Of a stretch of DNA of 15,910 bases, positions 1 to 7,695 are shown one piece after another. Every line of letters starts with the position of its first letter. Position 1 is the stretch's first letter. The notes under the pieces are model-generated. The model did no database searches. It was not told the DNA's origin and saw only the letters and a program-made list of their open reading frames with translations. The stretch comes from CAYWTS01 sp964461265. Its GTDB lineage: Bacteria; Bacteroidota; Ignavibacteria; Tepidaquicellales; OLB5. Location: the NCBI GenBank assembly GCA_964461265.1, contig CAYWTS010000040.1, positions 1 through 15,910 of the forward strand. The letters are read 5' to 3'. A program made the translations under genes and the position numbers.

Positions 1-1488
1 TTCCCCGCCCCAAATTTCCAAATCAAGCGGTGAGCTGTTCCTTCCTGCAAGCCTTATTGTTAAGTCTTTTTCATTCATTATACAATCAATATCTGTTACT
101 GCTGAATTATGCGTTCTGTCCAGTCCGTCAGCTATACGCAGTATGGAAGCAAGCTTTCTTACTATCAACTGGTCTTCCGGCAAAAGCTTTACGAACTCCG
201 CATGCTTTGGCTTGGGATGGCTTTTACGGTGGTAACGTGCAATGTTGGCAATAATCTCTTTTTCGTTTTCGGTAAACCCAAGCAGTTCCGAGTTACGAAT
301 CAGGTAATAAGAATGCCTGTGATGCTGCGAGTGCGAAACAAAGGAGCCGATTTCATGCAGTACTGCGGCAGCTTCAAGATACTCACGTTCTTTCAAGCCC
401 AGATTATGGAGCTTTGTTGTCTGGTCAAAGAGCTTCAGTGCAAGCTGTGCAGTATGCCCGGCATGTTCTTTTTCATAGGCATAGTTTTCAGCCAGATGCA
501 ATACGCTTTTAGTTCTGAGGTCGTGGATATAACTCCCGCCGGGAATATTCATTTCTTTTTCTATTGTGTCGTATATTATACCTTCCCTGAGAGCAAACTC
601 TGAAACAACCATCTCTTTGATTTTCAGCTCTTTAAAAATTTGCCGAAGTATTATTACGCCAGCGGGAATTATATCTGCCCGCTCCGGGTCAAGTCCGTTT
701 ATCTTTACTCTTTCCTTTATAGTTTTTGTACCCAGTATTTCATTGGTAACTTCTTCAAGCTCGTCTTTGGTAAATGTAAAATTGTTTAACCTCGAATCAG
801 GGTCTTCACCGCGTTTGATCCTGATAATATTTGCGATGTTCACAATTGTACCCGAGCTTCCTACGGCACACTCGTAACCGAAATTCTCTAATCCCCTGAT
901 GCCCGGGTACATATAGCCGGAAACATACTTTTTGCATTCCTTTATAGCTTTTTGCTCAAGCTTGTCAGGGGTAAAGAACCTTTGGGTTAACCTGATTGCC
1001 CCAAGCTTTAAGCTGTTGTCATAGAGTATTTCCTGCCGGTACCCTATAAGGAATTCAGTGCTGCCGCCCCCAATGTCTATTAGCAATACTCTTTTCTCAA
1101 ATACCGGGAGTGCCTGAAGAACACCGAGGTAAATATACCTCGCCTCTTCTACACCGGAAGCTGTTTCAACCCTGATTCCTGTTTCCGTTTTTACCCTGTT
1201 AATAAAATCATCCCTGTTTAATGCTTCACGCACTGCACTTGTAGCAATAGCCCTAACTGGAGCCCCGGCGCTCTCGGCAAGTCCTTTAAACCGTTTGAGT
1301 GTATCAATACCCCTCCGTATAGCATCCATCGATATATACTTCATGTCGGTTGAGCTTGAGCCAAGACGCACGTTCTCCTTTTCACGACCCAGGATTTTAA
1401 ATTTCCCTGTTTCAGGATTAATCTCTACAATAATAAGATGAAACGAATTTGTTCCTAAATCAATTGCAGCTAAACGCGGATAGTTCAT
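1..1488 (-). CDS. ppx: Ppx/GppA exopolyphosphatase, 3' end outside window
   Basis: This gene encodes a cytoplasmic Ppx/GppA phosphatase, which releases phosphate from polyphosphate ends or hydrolyses pppGpp. The ATG at 1488 opens 496 codons to the window edge with no stop, so the C-terminus is missing. The ASKHA actin-like fold is seen as IDLGTNSF at residues 9-16, the family signature SGVEEAR at 111-117 with the catalytic-type glutamates, and the phosphate loop DIGGGSTEF at 138-146. A C-terminal HD-like domain follows, with H342, H345, H378-E379 and a His-rich stretch HSQHHRHSYYL at 386-396. HE instead of HD at 378-379 is, as I recall, also found in Ppx relatives. The length fits a two-domain Ppx of about 500-550 residues. 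No strong Shine-Dalgarno is seen; a hairpin lies 11 bases before the ATG. Family is near certain; polyP versus pppGpp preference cannot be told from sequence. Confidence 0.93.
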   Translation of the reverse strand, partial: MNYPRLAAIDLGTNSFHLIIVEINPETGKFKILGREKENVRLGSSSTDMKYISMDAIRRGIDTLKRFKGLAESAGAPVRAIATSAVREALNRDDFINRVKTETGIRVETASGVEEARYIYLGVLQALPVFEKRVLLIDIGGGSTEFLIGYRQEILYDNSLKLGAIRLTQRFFTPDKLEQKAIKECKKYVSGYMYPGIRGLENFGYECAVGSSGTIVNIANIIRIKRGEDPDSRLNNFTFTKDELEEVTNEILGTKTIKERVKINGLDPERADIIPAGVIILRQIFKELKIKEMVVSEFALREGIIYDTIEKEMNIPGGSYIHDLRTKSVLHLAENYAYEKEHAGHTAQLALKLFDQTTKLHNLGLKEREYLEAAAVLHEIGSFVSHSQHHRHSYYLIRNSELLGFTENEKEIIANIARYHRKSHPKPKHAEFVKLLPEDQLIVRKLASILRIADGLDRTHNSAVTDIDCIMNEKDLTIRLAGRNSSPLDLEIWGGE

Positions 1489-1499
1489 TCCGATTCTCA

Positions 1500-1519
1500 A
1501 TTCCCGTGAAAACGGGAAT
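1500..1519. repeat. REP-like hairpin just upstream of ppx
   Basis: An 8-bp perfect inverted repeat (ATTCCCGT / ACGGGAAT) surrounds a 4-base loop. It ends 11 bases before the ppx start codon, so in the mRNA it would sit against the ribosome-binding region. Its ATTCCCG...CGGGAAT form resembles dispersed palindromes of many bacterial genomes. A regulatory effect is only inferred. Confidence 0.6.
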
Positions 1520-1548
1520 CCATTATTTAGTTTATCGTTTTTAATTCA

Positions 1549-1567
1549 AACAGTTTATAAAACTGTT
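1549..1567. promoter_or_regulatory. AT-rich inverted repeat in ppx leader
   Basis: AACAGTTT and AAACTGTT form a perfect 8-bp inverted repeat around a 3-base spacer, 61-79 bases before the ppx start. The size and symmetry suit an operator for a dimeric regulator or a small hairpin. No regulator is encoded nearby, and the function is inferred. Confidence 0.35.
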
Positions 1568-1599
1568 AAAAAGGTTAATGGTTACTTTTATATTCTATT

Positions 1600-1623
1600 C
1601 ACCCCGTTAAATCGTGGTGTTAA
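1600..1623. repeat. Repeat family C, copy 1 (upstream of ppx)
   Basis: A 24-base element starts CACCCCG and ends GGTGTTAA, with CACC/GGTG as inverted ends. It matches the element at 6870-6893 at 20 of 24 positions in the same orientation. It lies 111 bases upstream of the ppx start, while the second copy lies 94 bases upstream of the CHAD gene. Confidence 0.6.
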
Positions 1624-1716
1624 TTAAAATGCGTAACATCAATTATTAAATTACTTCTCCATAGTGCCTTAGAGTCTTCGCGGCAAAAAAATATTTTAAG
1701 ATGCCTCCAAAAAAAT

Positions 1717-2286
1717 TTATTTTTCCTGACTTTTTATGTATTCTTCTTTCTTAGCGTTTATCTCGTTCCATGTGTTTTCAGGCACAAGCGATTTAATATA
1801 TTCGTAAATCGTTTTCAGTGTTTCTTTTATTACTTCGCACTTGGGAAAGTAGGGTACGGTAATTCTCTTTGGTGCCTGATCCAGAAGCTCGTCTTGCTTC
1901 AGGACTATCACCATGTTTTGCAATGAGCCTCCGATGGGTGTCCGTTCAGGCGGCAAGGCTTCGATTGTCGAATCAAAAATACAGCTTGAGGCAAGCATGC
2001 TGTTTAAAGTATCAATATTTTGCTGTCCAGTTTTAAGCTTGTAAGACCATGTTTCGGTCTGCTGTGTAATATATCCGGGTGAATACACCAGCGATATATC
2101 CCCTGTTGTATTAAGGGTTAAGTCATAACTGTAAAAATATATTGGGGAAACTGTGCCGGTCTGGTAATGGTAGGTAAGCTCGGTCCATTGATAACCGGTA
2201 ACCTGTGCGTTAATACTGCTTGAGATAACACCTGCAAATGTGATGAAAATAAAAAGTGTAATGATTTTTGATATATAATTTTTCAT
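1717..2286 (-). CDS. Exported protein of unknown function (189 aa)
   Basis: I do not recognise a family. The protein starts with a signal peptide (KK/N-rich start, hydrophobic segment about residues 8-22, SINA-Q cleavage-like site near 28). The mature part has beta-rich, aromatic sequence in the first half (YHYQTGTVSPIYFYSYDL), a stretch ending VPYFPKC near residues 145-151, and a charged helical C-terminus. Two cysteines (in SSCIF and PKCEV) could form a disulfide in the periplasm. The ATG at 2286 has no clear Shine-Dalgarno, but the signal peptide fits it well. It lies between an exported hydrolase gene upstream and ppx downstream on the same strand, with gaps of 168 and 228 bases that hold repeats, so a shared transcript is possible but not shown. 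Confidence 0.8.
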   Translation of the reverse strand: MKNYISKIITLFIFITFAGVISSSINAQVTGYQWTELTYHYQTGTVSPIYFYSYDLTLNTTGDISLVYSPGYITQQTETWSYKLKTGQQNIDTLNSMLASSCIFDSTIEALPPERTPIGGSLQNMVIVLKQDELLDQAPKRITVPYFPKCEVIKETLKTIYEYIKSLVPENTWNEINAKKEEYIKSQEK

Positions 2287-2371
2287 TTTTAGTTCTATTA
2301 ATTTTATGACATAAAGATTTAATTTTTTACTCTTGCTCGACCGACATGTCTATCGGGCAGTTACCGGACAT

Positions 2372-2428
2372 CCACCACTCTCCCGCTAAAGCGGGATGTT
2401 CCGCTTTGCAAGGTGGGGCAGTCCTGAT
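2372..2428. repeat. Repeat family A, copy 1
   Basis: This GC-rich element in the 168-base gap between two minus-strand genes contains the hairpin TCCCGC-TAAA-GCGGGA (2381-2396) and CCACC/GGTGG outer arms, then GATGTTCCGC and GTCCTGAT. The same order of blocks recurs at 7615-7667. It has no coding capacity of its own. Confidence 0.65.
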
Positions 2429-2454
2429 TCATCACGAGGGGGTGGCAAAATACA

Positions 2455-3842
2455 TTACTTAACAACCGTTACCCGCTCAATTACCCACGTGCTCATTGTA
2501 TCAAGGAACCCCGGAACAAACTCTTTCGGCAGCTTTGGATATTCGGATGAACTTCCTGTTTCTGCCTGCTGAAATAAATGGTTAGCTGAGGGTAAAACTA
2601 CCGACCTATAATCTTTGTTTCCGCCTTTCTGAAGTGCATTTTCCATCGGACCTTTGTTCTGGTGCGGCGGAACCTGCAAATCTTTTTCACCAAAGAGCAT
2701 TAATACCGGGCATTTCACTTTTTCAAGTGCCGGTGCGGGGTCATATTTTAAAAAATATTTCATCCATGGCGTGCTGAACTGGTATATGGTGGAATTTACA
2801 GTTGTTTTAATGTATTCATCTTTATCCTTTATTGCTTTCTTTTCTTCATCCTTCAATTTTTCATAATTTTCTTCTGTATTTTTTTCTATCTGTTCCCTTA
2901 TTGTTGAAAGATCTTTACCTGCACTTATTGTTTCGTTAATAAGGTCAAGCATTTTCAAATACCCTTCCACCTCAACTACGGGTGTTTTATCGGCTTCCAG
3001 AATCAGTTTCGATTGCTCGCGGATTATATCAAATCCATTAACTCCCGTTCCTGCTATCAAAACAATAAATGCAACATCCGTTGACTTAGAAGCTGCAAGC
3101 GGTGCAACAATACCGCCTTCACTGTGACCGCATAAACCGATTTGCGAAGGATTTATATCTTCCCTTGATTTAAGATACTGCACTGCAGCAAGCACATCGC
3201 CTGCAAAATCTTCGGTAGTCGATTCATTAACCGATTTACCTTTGGTTCCGCCTACGCCTCTGTCATCGTAACGCAGTACAGCAATTCCATTCCTGGTGAA
3301 ATGATCCGCTATGATTTTAAAAATTTTAAAGCCAAGGATTTCCTCATCTCTTGTCTGGGGACCGCTTCCCGTTATCATAATAACCGCAGGGTGTTTCCCT
3401 TTTGTAAAAGGAACGGTTAATGTTCCCGCAAATGTTATGCCATCGTTTGTAAAAGTAACTTCCTCGGAACTATAAGGCAGGGTTTCGGTAACCGTGGTAT
3501 CGGTTTTTATTTCTTCCACCTTGACACTTTTAACAAGGTAGAAAGTCCCTTCCATGCCTGCCTGCATAAATTTCCCTTTCAGCGAATCGTTACTAAAAAT
3601 ACCTTCAAATATTGCAACCGCAACGGGAGATGCAAGCTCGAAGTATACTTTCCCGTCCACCGAGCTGATGTGGATAAGCTTCATCTCCTTTACACCCTGC
3701 ACGGGTATATCTATAGTGCCCCTGATGCTGTCGGGGTCGGTTTTAAAATCCGTCATAATCTCCAGCTTATTGCCGAAGATTTCAATGGCACCTTTCCAGT
3801 AACCGTCGATTGTTTGTGAAAATGATAGTGTATATAATAGAA
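2455..3842 (-). CDS. Exported alpha/beta hydrolase, start lost in assembly gap
   Basis: The 461 readable residues begin LLYTLSFSQTIDGYWKG, the tail of a signal peptide and the start of the mature protein, so only about 10-15 residues seem lost in the N-run. Residues 10-105 form the beta domain often found before such hydrolases (GYWKGAIEI, then F/YEGxFxxDSLKGKF-like strands). The catalytic domain follows: ITGSGPQTRDEE at 156-167 (oxyanion region), LRYDDRGVGGTKG at 189-201, nucleophile elbow GHSEGG with S240, a helical lid with a charged coil at 312-345, acid D387 in FGEKDLQVPP, and H421 in SANHLF. It probably cleaves ester or peptide bonds in the periplasm or outside; the substrate is unknown. 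It must not be merged with the gene across the Ns. Numbers are from the first whole codon after the gap. Confidence 0.9.
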
Positions 3843-3942
3843 NNNNNNNNNNNNNNNNNNNNNNNNNNNNNNNNNNNNNNNNNNNNNNNNNNNNNNNNNN
3901 NNNNNNNNNNNNNNNNNNNNNNNNNNNNNNNNNNNNNNNNNN
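3843..3942. other. Scaffold gap, exactly 100 N
   Basis: The run is 100 N, the usual placeholder for a gap of unknown length, between contigs joined by read pairs. The frame happens to stay open across it, which creates a false 1014-residue protein from two genes. The missing DNA should hold the end of the T9SS sorting domain with its stop codon, any spacer, and the start of the hydrolase gene. Confidence 0.97.
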
Positions 3943-5499
3943 ATCAACAAGCTTGGTAACAACTTCACCTGCTGCGTTGTAAACAGTGAGCTTTACATTG
4001 CCCGAAACGGGTATACCGTACTGAATAATTGTTGACGGATTAAACGGATTAGGATAGTTTTGCATCAATTTAAAACCTTCAGGAATTATTGAATTATTTC
4101 CGTTAATGCCTGTAGGTACGCAAAATTCCCTGATCGAAGGTGATTTGCTTACAACCTGCGGCTGTACAGGTGTATCATGAAGCTGCATGATATTTCTTGC
4201 ACAGTCACCTGTCCATGATGAGGGCCTGGGCTGAATCATCGTTGAATCCTGACATGTTGGTGTAACGTTTCCGAACGCATTTGTTCTTAAAAACACTGCA
4301 TCAGGAGAAGTGTTTGTTGAGAAAACCAGCTTGCCCGTTACACTGTAACCTGCAGGTGAAGAAGCTTCTTTAAGGTCAAATCCCCTGTCGTCACCAGGGA
4401 CATTCGGAAAACGCTTCTGCCAGATAAATGCTCCTCCTGCCGAGGCAAGTTTCAATAATATAATATCTTCGTTTCCGCCTGTGGGACGGCTATAACCTGT
4501 AATCACTAACGAAGCATCGGAAGACTGATAAATCATGCTGTAGCTCTGCTCCGTTGTCATAGGCATGCCGTAGGTATTTGACCAAACAACCGCACCGGCA
4601 CCTGTAACCCTGAACACATAAATATCATTCGAAGCATCAAATGCACTTGACCATCCGGTAACTGCAAATCCTCCATCCGGTAATGCAACAATTCTTCTGC
4701 TTTCTGAAGGAGTGCCGGTCATTGGACTGTAACCTTTAAACCAAACCGGGATTCCTGCTGCCGTGACTTTCATAATAAAAACCTGATACGGTCCTGTTGA
4801 GCCTGTGAAACGGTTTGTATAACCGGTTATTGCGTAAGAACCATCATAAGGCTGGTAGCAGATAGAAAATGCCCTTTCATTTATCCACGAGTAAGGCGGC
4901 AAATAATTAAATGCCCATACAAGTGTTCCATCGGGGGTATACTGCGATGCTAGTATATGGTCACGGTATTCGGTTGGGCTGTAAAAATGCTGAATATAAC
5001 CAGTCATAGTGAACACATTAGCAGTGTTTTTTACAACCTGTCTGTATTCGTGCCTGAGTGAATCGGATATCTGTTTAGAGATGAAATGTGTGCAGGCAGT
5101 ATCTATTAAGCTGAACGAAGCTTTTTCTCTTCCGTTAGGTGCACGGTAAAAGCCTGCAAGAACGTTGCGTTTTACTGCATCCTCAAGCTGGACGTGTGAA
5201 AAACATGAATCGGCAAGAGAAAACCCAAGCAGCATTGCACATCTCAATGTACCTGTTGCAGTTAGCCTTAGGTACATCCAATCGAAGGCACCCGCATTAG
5301 GTGTGGAATTAGAAACACCTGCAATTGACCACCCGCCTGAGAGTGTGCCTGAAAAGTTTCTGTCGATGGAATATCCTATGTCGCTGCTTGTATTGAACGG
5401 AGGCAGGTCGTAGGTTTTAAAAAAATACTGGGCATAAACACTGTGTCCGAAGATAAAAAATAAAAAAGTGATTAAGGTTTTTAAGTAATTTGTTTTCAT
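3943..5499 (-). CDS. Secreted repeat protein with T9SS sorting domain, cut by gap
   Basis: The 519 readable residues start with a signal peptide (hydrophobic segment about 9-20, VYAQ cleavage-like site near 24). The body repeats units of about 50-60 residues of the type G-[SGY]-x-[AVI]-TGY/W, then DIYVFRVTGAGAVVWSNTYG, seen near residues 215-265, 270-310 and 325-365, like beta-propeller proteins of this group. The end has the type IX sorting-domain start: EGFKLMQNYPNPFNPSTIIQ, then VKLTVYNAAGEVVTKLVD, where the Ns begin; about 40 more residues are expected. It is therefore probably exported by T9SS and attached or released at the surface. The start has a good Shine-Dalgarno (AAGGAG, 5 bases before ATG). 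The biological role is unknown. Confidence 0.9.
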
Positions 5500-5530
5500 T
5501 GTTGCTCCTTTTTAATTTAGTTTTTAAATA

Positions 5531-5559
5531 ATGTTTGAAAACTATTACGTCTCAAACAT
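5531..5559. promoter_or_regulatory. Inverted repeat upstream of the T9SS-protein gene
   Basis: ATGTTTGA and TCAAACAT are perfect 8-bp arms around a 13-base spacer, 32-60 bases before the start at 5499. The distal arm overlaps TATGTTTG on the minus strand (5560-5553), which fits the TAnnTTTG form of the Bacteroidetes -7 element. No convincing -33 element was found, so a promoter with operator is a weak inference. Confidence 0.3.
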
Positions 5560-5650
5560 AATTTGGGAGCTATACAGAAACCTTACCGCTATCCTTAACA
5601 GTTGTAGGGGGCTTGAAAATAAGATATTATAAAAAGTGAATGTGTAACAG

Positions 5651-5724
5651 ACCTGACAGTTTATTACTGAAGAAATGGCTTTGCCCAAAAACCTGCCTTC
5701 CCGTTCCGCAGGCTGGGCAGGTTT
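5651..5724. repeat. Repeat family B, copy 1
   Basis: The part 5651-5695, read on the minus strand, matches 14636-14681 at about 39 of 46 positions, including the block GGCAAAGCCAT. Next to it, AAACCTGCC (5689-5697) and GGCAGGTTT (5716-5724) form a 9-bp inverted repeat with an 18-base loop. The element lies in the spacer between the CHAD gene and the T9SS-protein gene. Confidence 0.7.
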
Positions 5725-5758
5725 AAATTGATAAAGTGTGTATTTTTATACTTTGCAG

Positions 5759-6775
5759 TTATATACCGGCTGTAGAGTGCAAAATCAATTGGTCTTCAAT
5801 AACGTTCATGGAAGCAAGCAGGCGGGAGCGGAAGCGGGTTTTATCCCATTGAACAATTTTACCTGAAAAATCATTAAACATGTTTTCACGTTTATGCTTA
5901 AGTTCTATTATGTAATTCTTTAAGCCTTGCGTCTGAAATTTTTCGGCAATATCTGTTACCGTTTTATTGAACATTCTTAACTCCTTCAGGTGAGTCATGA
6001 GTTCATTCAGTGTAACATCGGCATCATGAATTTCACCGAGCATTTCAACGGTGTTTTTTAGTTCTTCGTAGCATTTTTTGAAATCCGGCTTAAATGCTGG
6101 TAAAGCCAGCTCCATTATATAACGAACCGGCTTTCCGTCTTTCCGCATTTCGTGAAGGTCGGTTTTTAAACGCGGGTGGCCTATTACCCGCAGCTTCCTT
6201 CTCATGAAGAAATCAAACATCGAGGGTATAAGAATCCTGAGGTTATCTATAAGCGGTTTATTTGGCAAAATACGGTACTTGCGGTTTTTATATTTCCGTT
6301 CTTCACTCAGCGTTTCAAGGAGTTTTGTAAAGCTTTCCTCTAATTTTTTACGTTCAATCTGCTTAAAAGTGTCAAGTAAAACTTTTCTCTTTTGTATGTG
6401 TACCAAACGCTGTCTTGCAATCATAAGCTCAAGAGCTCTGGAATCTTTACCGTTCATAGTTTTCTTCTTTTTTTCAAGCATGTCTATAAAAACATCGTAA
6501 TGTCTTACTTCTCCAAGGGCACGGATTAACGTCCTGAGCTCAGCATAAAATACTACATATGCTTTTTGCGGGAAACATTTGCGGAAAATCCTCAGCACTG
6601 CCTGCAGCCGGCGTGATGAAACACGCATGCTGTGAAGCATTTCGATATCTTTGCCTTCGATGGTTCCCTGCTTATATGAATTCATTTCCCGGAAACGGAC
6701 AGCAAGTATCCTGCCAAGACAGGTTTTTAAGTCCTGGTGAAAGCTGAGTCCGGGTATTTTCCATGCGCGTGCCAT
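5759..6775 (-). CDS. CHAD-domain protein
   Basis: CHAD (conserved histidine alpha-helical domain) proteins are helical, very basic and bind inorganic polyphosphate; many localise to polyP granules. Here two CHAD repeats fill 338 residues. The first half has H48-SMRVSSRRLQAVLRIF and LGEVRHYDVF at 88-97; the second has LHEMRKDGKPVRYIMEL at 207-223 and LGEIHDADV at 246-254. The first LGEVRxxDV block has H92 where an acidic residue is more usual. There is no signal peptide or membrane segment, so it is cytoplasmic. The ATG at 6775 has no clear Shine-Dalgarno. No CYTH domain is attached, so no triphosphatase activity is predicted. With ppx further down the same strand, a role in polyP storage or turnover is inferred. 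Confidence 0.92.
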   Translation of the reverse strand: MARAWKIPGLSFHQDLKTCLGRILAVRFREMNSYKQGTIEGKDIEMLHSMRVSSRRLQAVLRIFRKCFPQKAYVVFYAELRTLIRALGEVRHYDVFIDMLEKKKKTMNGKDSRALELMIARQRLVHIQKRKVLLDTFKQIERKKLEESFTKLLETLSEERKYKNRKYRILPNKPLIDNLRILIPSMFDFFMRRKLRVIGHPRLKTDLHEMRKDGKPVRYIMELALPAFKPDFKKCYEELKNTVEMLGEIHDADVTLNELMTHLKELRMFNKTVTDIAEKFQTQGLKNYIIELKHKRENMFNDFSGKIVQWDKTRFRSRLLASMNVIEDQLILHSTAGI

Positions 6776-6865
6776 ATTATTTATTCAAGTTAAACTGCAG
6801 ATTAAAAAACCGTTGACGCAGAAGCTCCACAGCTGAAACGGTTTGTAAGTTGTGTTTGTCTTCAA

Positions 6866-6893
6866 TTAACACCCCGATTAACCGAGGTGTTAA
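6866..6893. repeat. Repeat family C, copy 2 (upstream of CHAD gene)
   Basis: TTAACACC and GGTGTTAA are perfect 8-bp arms around a 12-base centre (CCGATTAACCGA). The core 6870-6893 matches 1600-1623 at 20 of 24 positions. It lies 94 bases upstream of the CHAD start in a 187-base spacer. It could be an operator or a dispersed palindrome; the third, weaker copy at 12481-12500 favours the latter. Confidence 0.65.
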
Positions 6894-6962
6894 CGATTTA
6901 ACTTTGGTTTTTCTAATAGTTTTAACTGTCTTTAAATGTATTTTACAAAATGTTATGATGAG

Positions 6963-7550
6963 TTACTTATTTACTTTAAACATTTTCCCGTGTCCGGGTA
7001 TTATATAATCAGCTGCATCGAGCAGCAGTTTCCTGCTTTTCAGCAATAAGCTAAAGTTATCGGCAAGTTTATCTTCTGTTTCGAGCAAACTTTTCCTGTC
7101 CGTTTTTTGTTCTTGGTCATCCATCCACCAGAAAACATCTCCTGCTATTGCATATATGCCTTCATTGGTATTTACAATTAGTGAACAATGTTCTGGTGAG
7201 TGTCCCGGTGTTCTGATTATCCTTAGCTCAGTTCCCGGAACGGTACCTCTTACGGGAATCATTCTGTCATTAATAAACATACCTTCACCACTAACAATTT
7301 TCATCCCGGGAAATAAGCGTATGTTAAGTAAATGGTCTAAATGATAGTGTGTTAAAAATATAATATCAATATCTTCAAGACTCATTTTCTCCCTGCTCAA
7401 TGCTTCAAGTAAAAGTATTTCATTAGCACCCGGGTCTGTAAGCACGTTTAAGCCTGAATCTCTTACAAGAACAATTGCCGGTGATGCAATAAGTTCATTA
7501 TTTTCATAACGTGCATAACCCTGAACTAATATTTTAATTTCGGCATTCAT
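6963..7550 (-). CDS. Metallo-beta-lactamase-fold hydrolase, MBLAC1-like
   Basis: The 195-residue protein has the metal-binding set of the MBL superfamily: THYHLDH at 67-73, H117 in TPGHSPEHCSL, D138 in AIAGDVFWW, and H187 in IPGHGKMF. The compact form, the SR..LLDAADYIIPGHG tail and the lack of extra domains resemble MBLAC1-type or glyoxalase II-like enzymes. The substrate is unknown; thioester, phosphodiester or lactone bonds are all possible. No signal peptide is seen, so it is probably cytoplasmic. The frame is open up to an ATG at 7643, but those 31 extra residues are encoded by repeat family A and do not resemble the family, so the ATG at 7550 (MNAEIKILVQGYARY) is chosen. It lies upstream of the CHAD gene on the same strand with a 187-base spacer. 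Confidence 0.88.
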   Translation of the reverse strand: MNAEIKILVQGYARYENNELIASPAIVLVRDSGLNVLTDPGANEILLLEALSREKMSLEDIDIIFLTHYHLDHLLNIRLFPGMKIVSGEGMFINDRMIPVRGTVPGTELRIIRTPGHSPEHCSLIVNTNEGIYAIAGDVFWWMDDQEQKTDRKSLLETEDKLADNFSLLLKSRKLLLDAADYIIPGHGKMFKVNK

Positions 7551-7614
7551 TATAAAATTTACTTTCCCGGAAAATAGACTAAACAACCCCTTCTTACCTG
7601 CCGAAACAGACATT

Positions 7615-7667
7615 CCTCCCCTCCCGCAGAGCGGATGTTCCATTTAATAAAGGGGCGGTGTCCTGAT
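7615..7667. repeat. Repeat family A, copy 2
   Basis: This copy has the same succession of blocks as 2372-2428: CTCCCGC, AGCGG, ATGTTCC, a T/A-rich centre, GGGGC and TGTCCTGAT, with short indels. It overlaps the false N-terminal extension of the hydrolase gene 6963-7550. Confidence 0.65.
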
Positions 7668-7680
7668 ATTATGTCAGGAC
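7660..7680. repeat. Hairpin downstream of the 7696-8346 gene
   Basis: GTCCTGA and TCAGGAC form a perfect 7-bp stem with a 7-base loop, 15 bases after the stop codon of the minus-strand gene. No T-run follows in that direction, so it is a weak terminator candidate or an mRNA 3'-end protecting structure; it overlaps the end of repeat family A copy 2. Confidence 0.45.
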
Positions 7681-7695
7681 GGTAAAGTTGTATTT

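Noticed and set aside
109..603. Plus-strand open frame opposite ppx
   Set aside because: It lies antisense to a well-supported Ppx reading frame, and its protein has no domain or coding-like composition.
7551..7643. N-terminal extension of the MBL-fold protein from the ATG at 7643
   Set aside because: The extension is encoded by repeat family A, has no relation to the family, and the ATG at 7550 gives the expected length.
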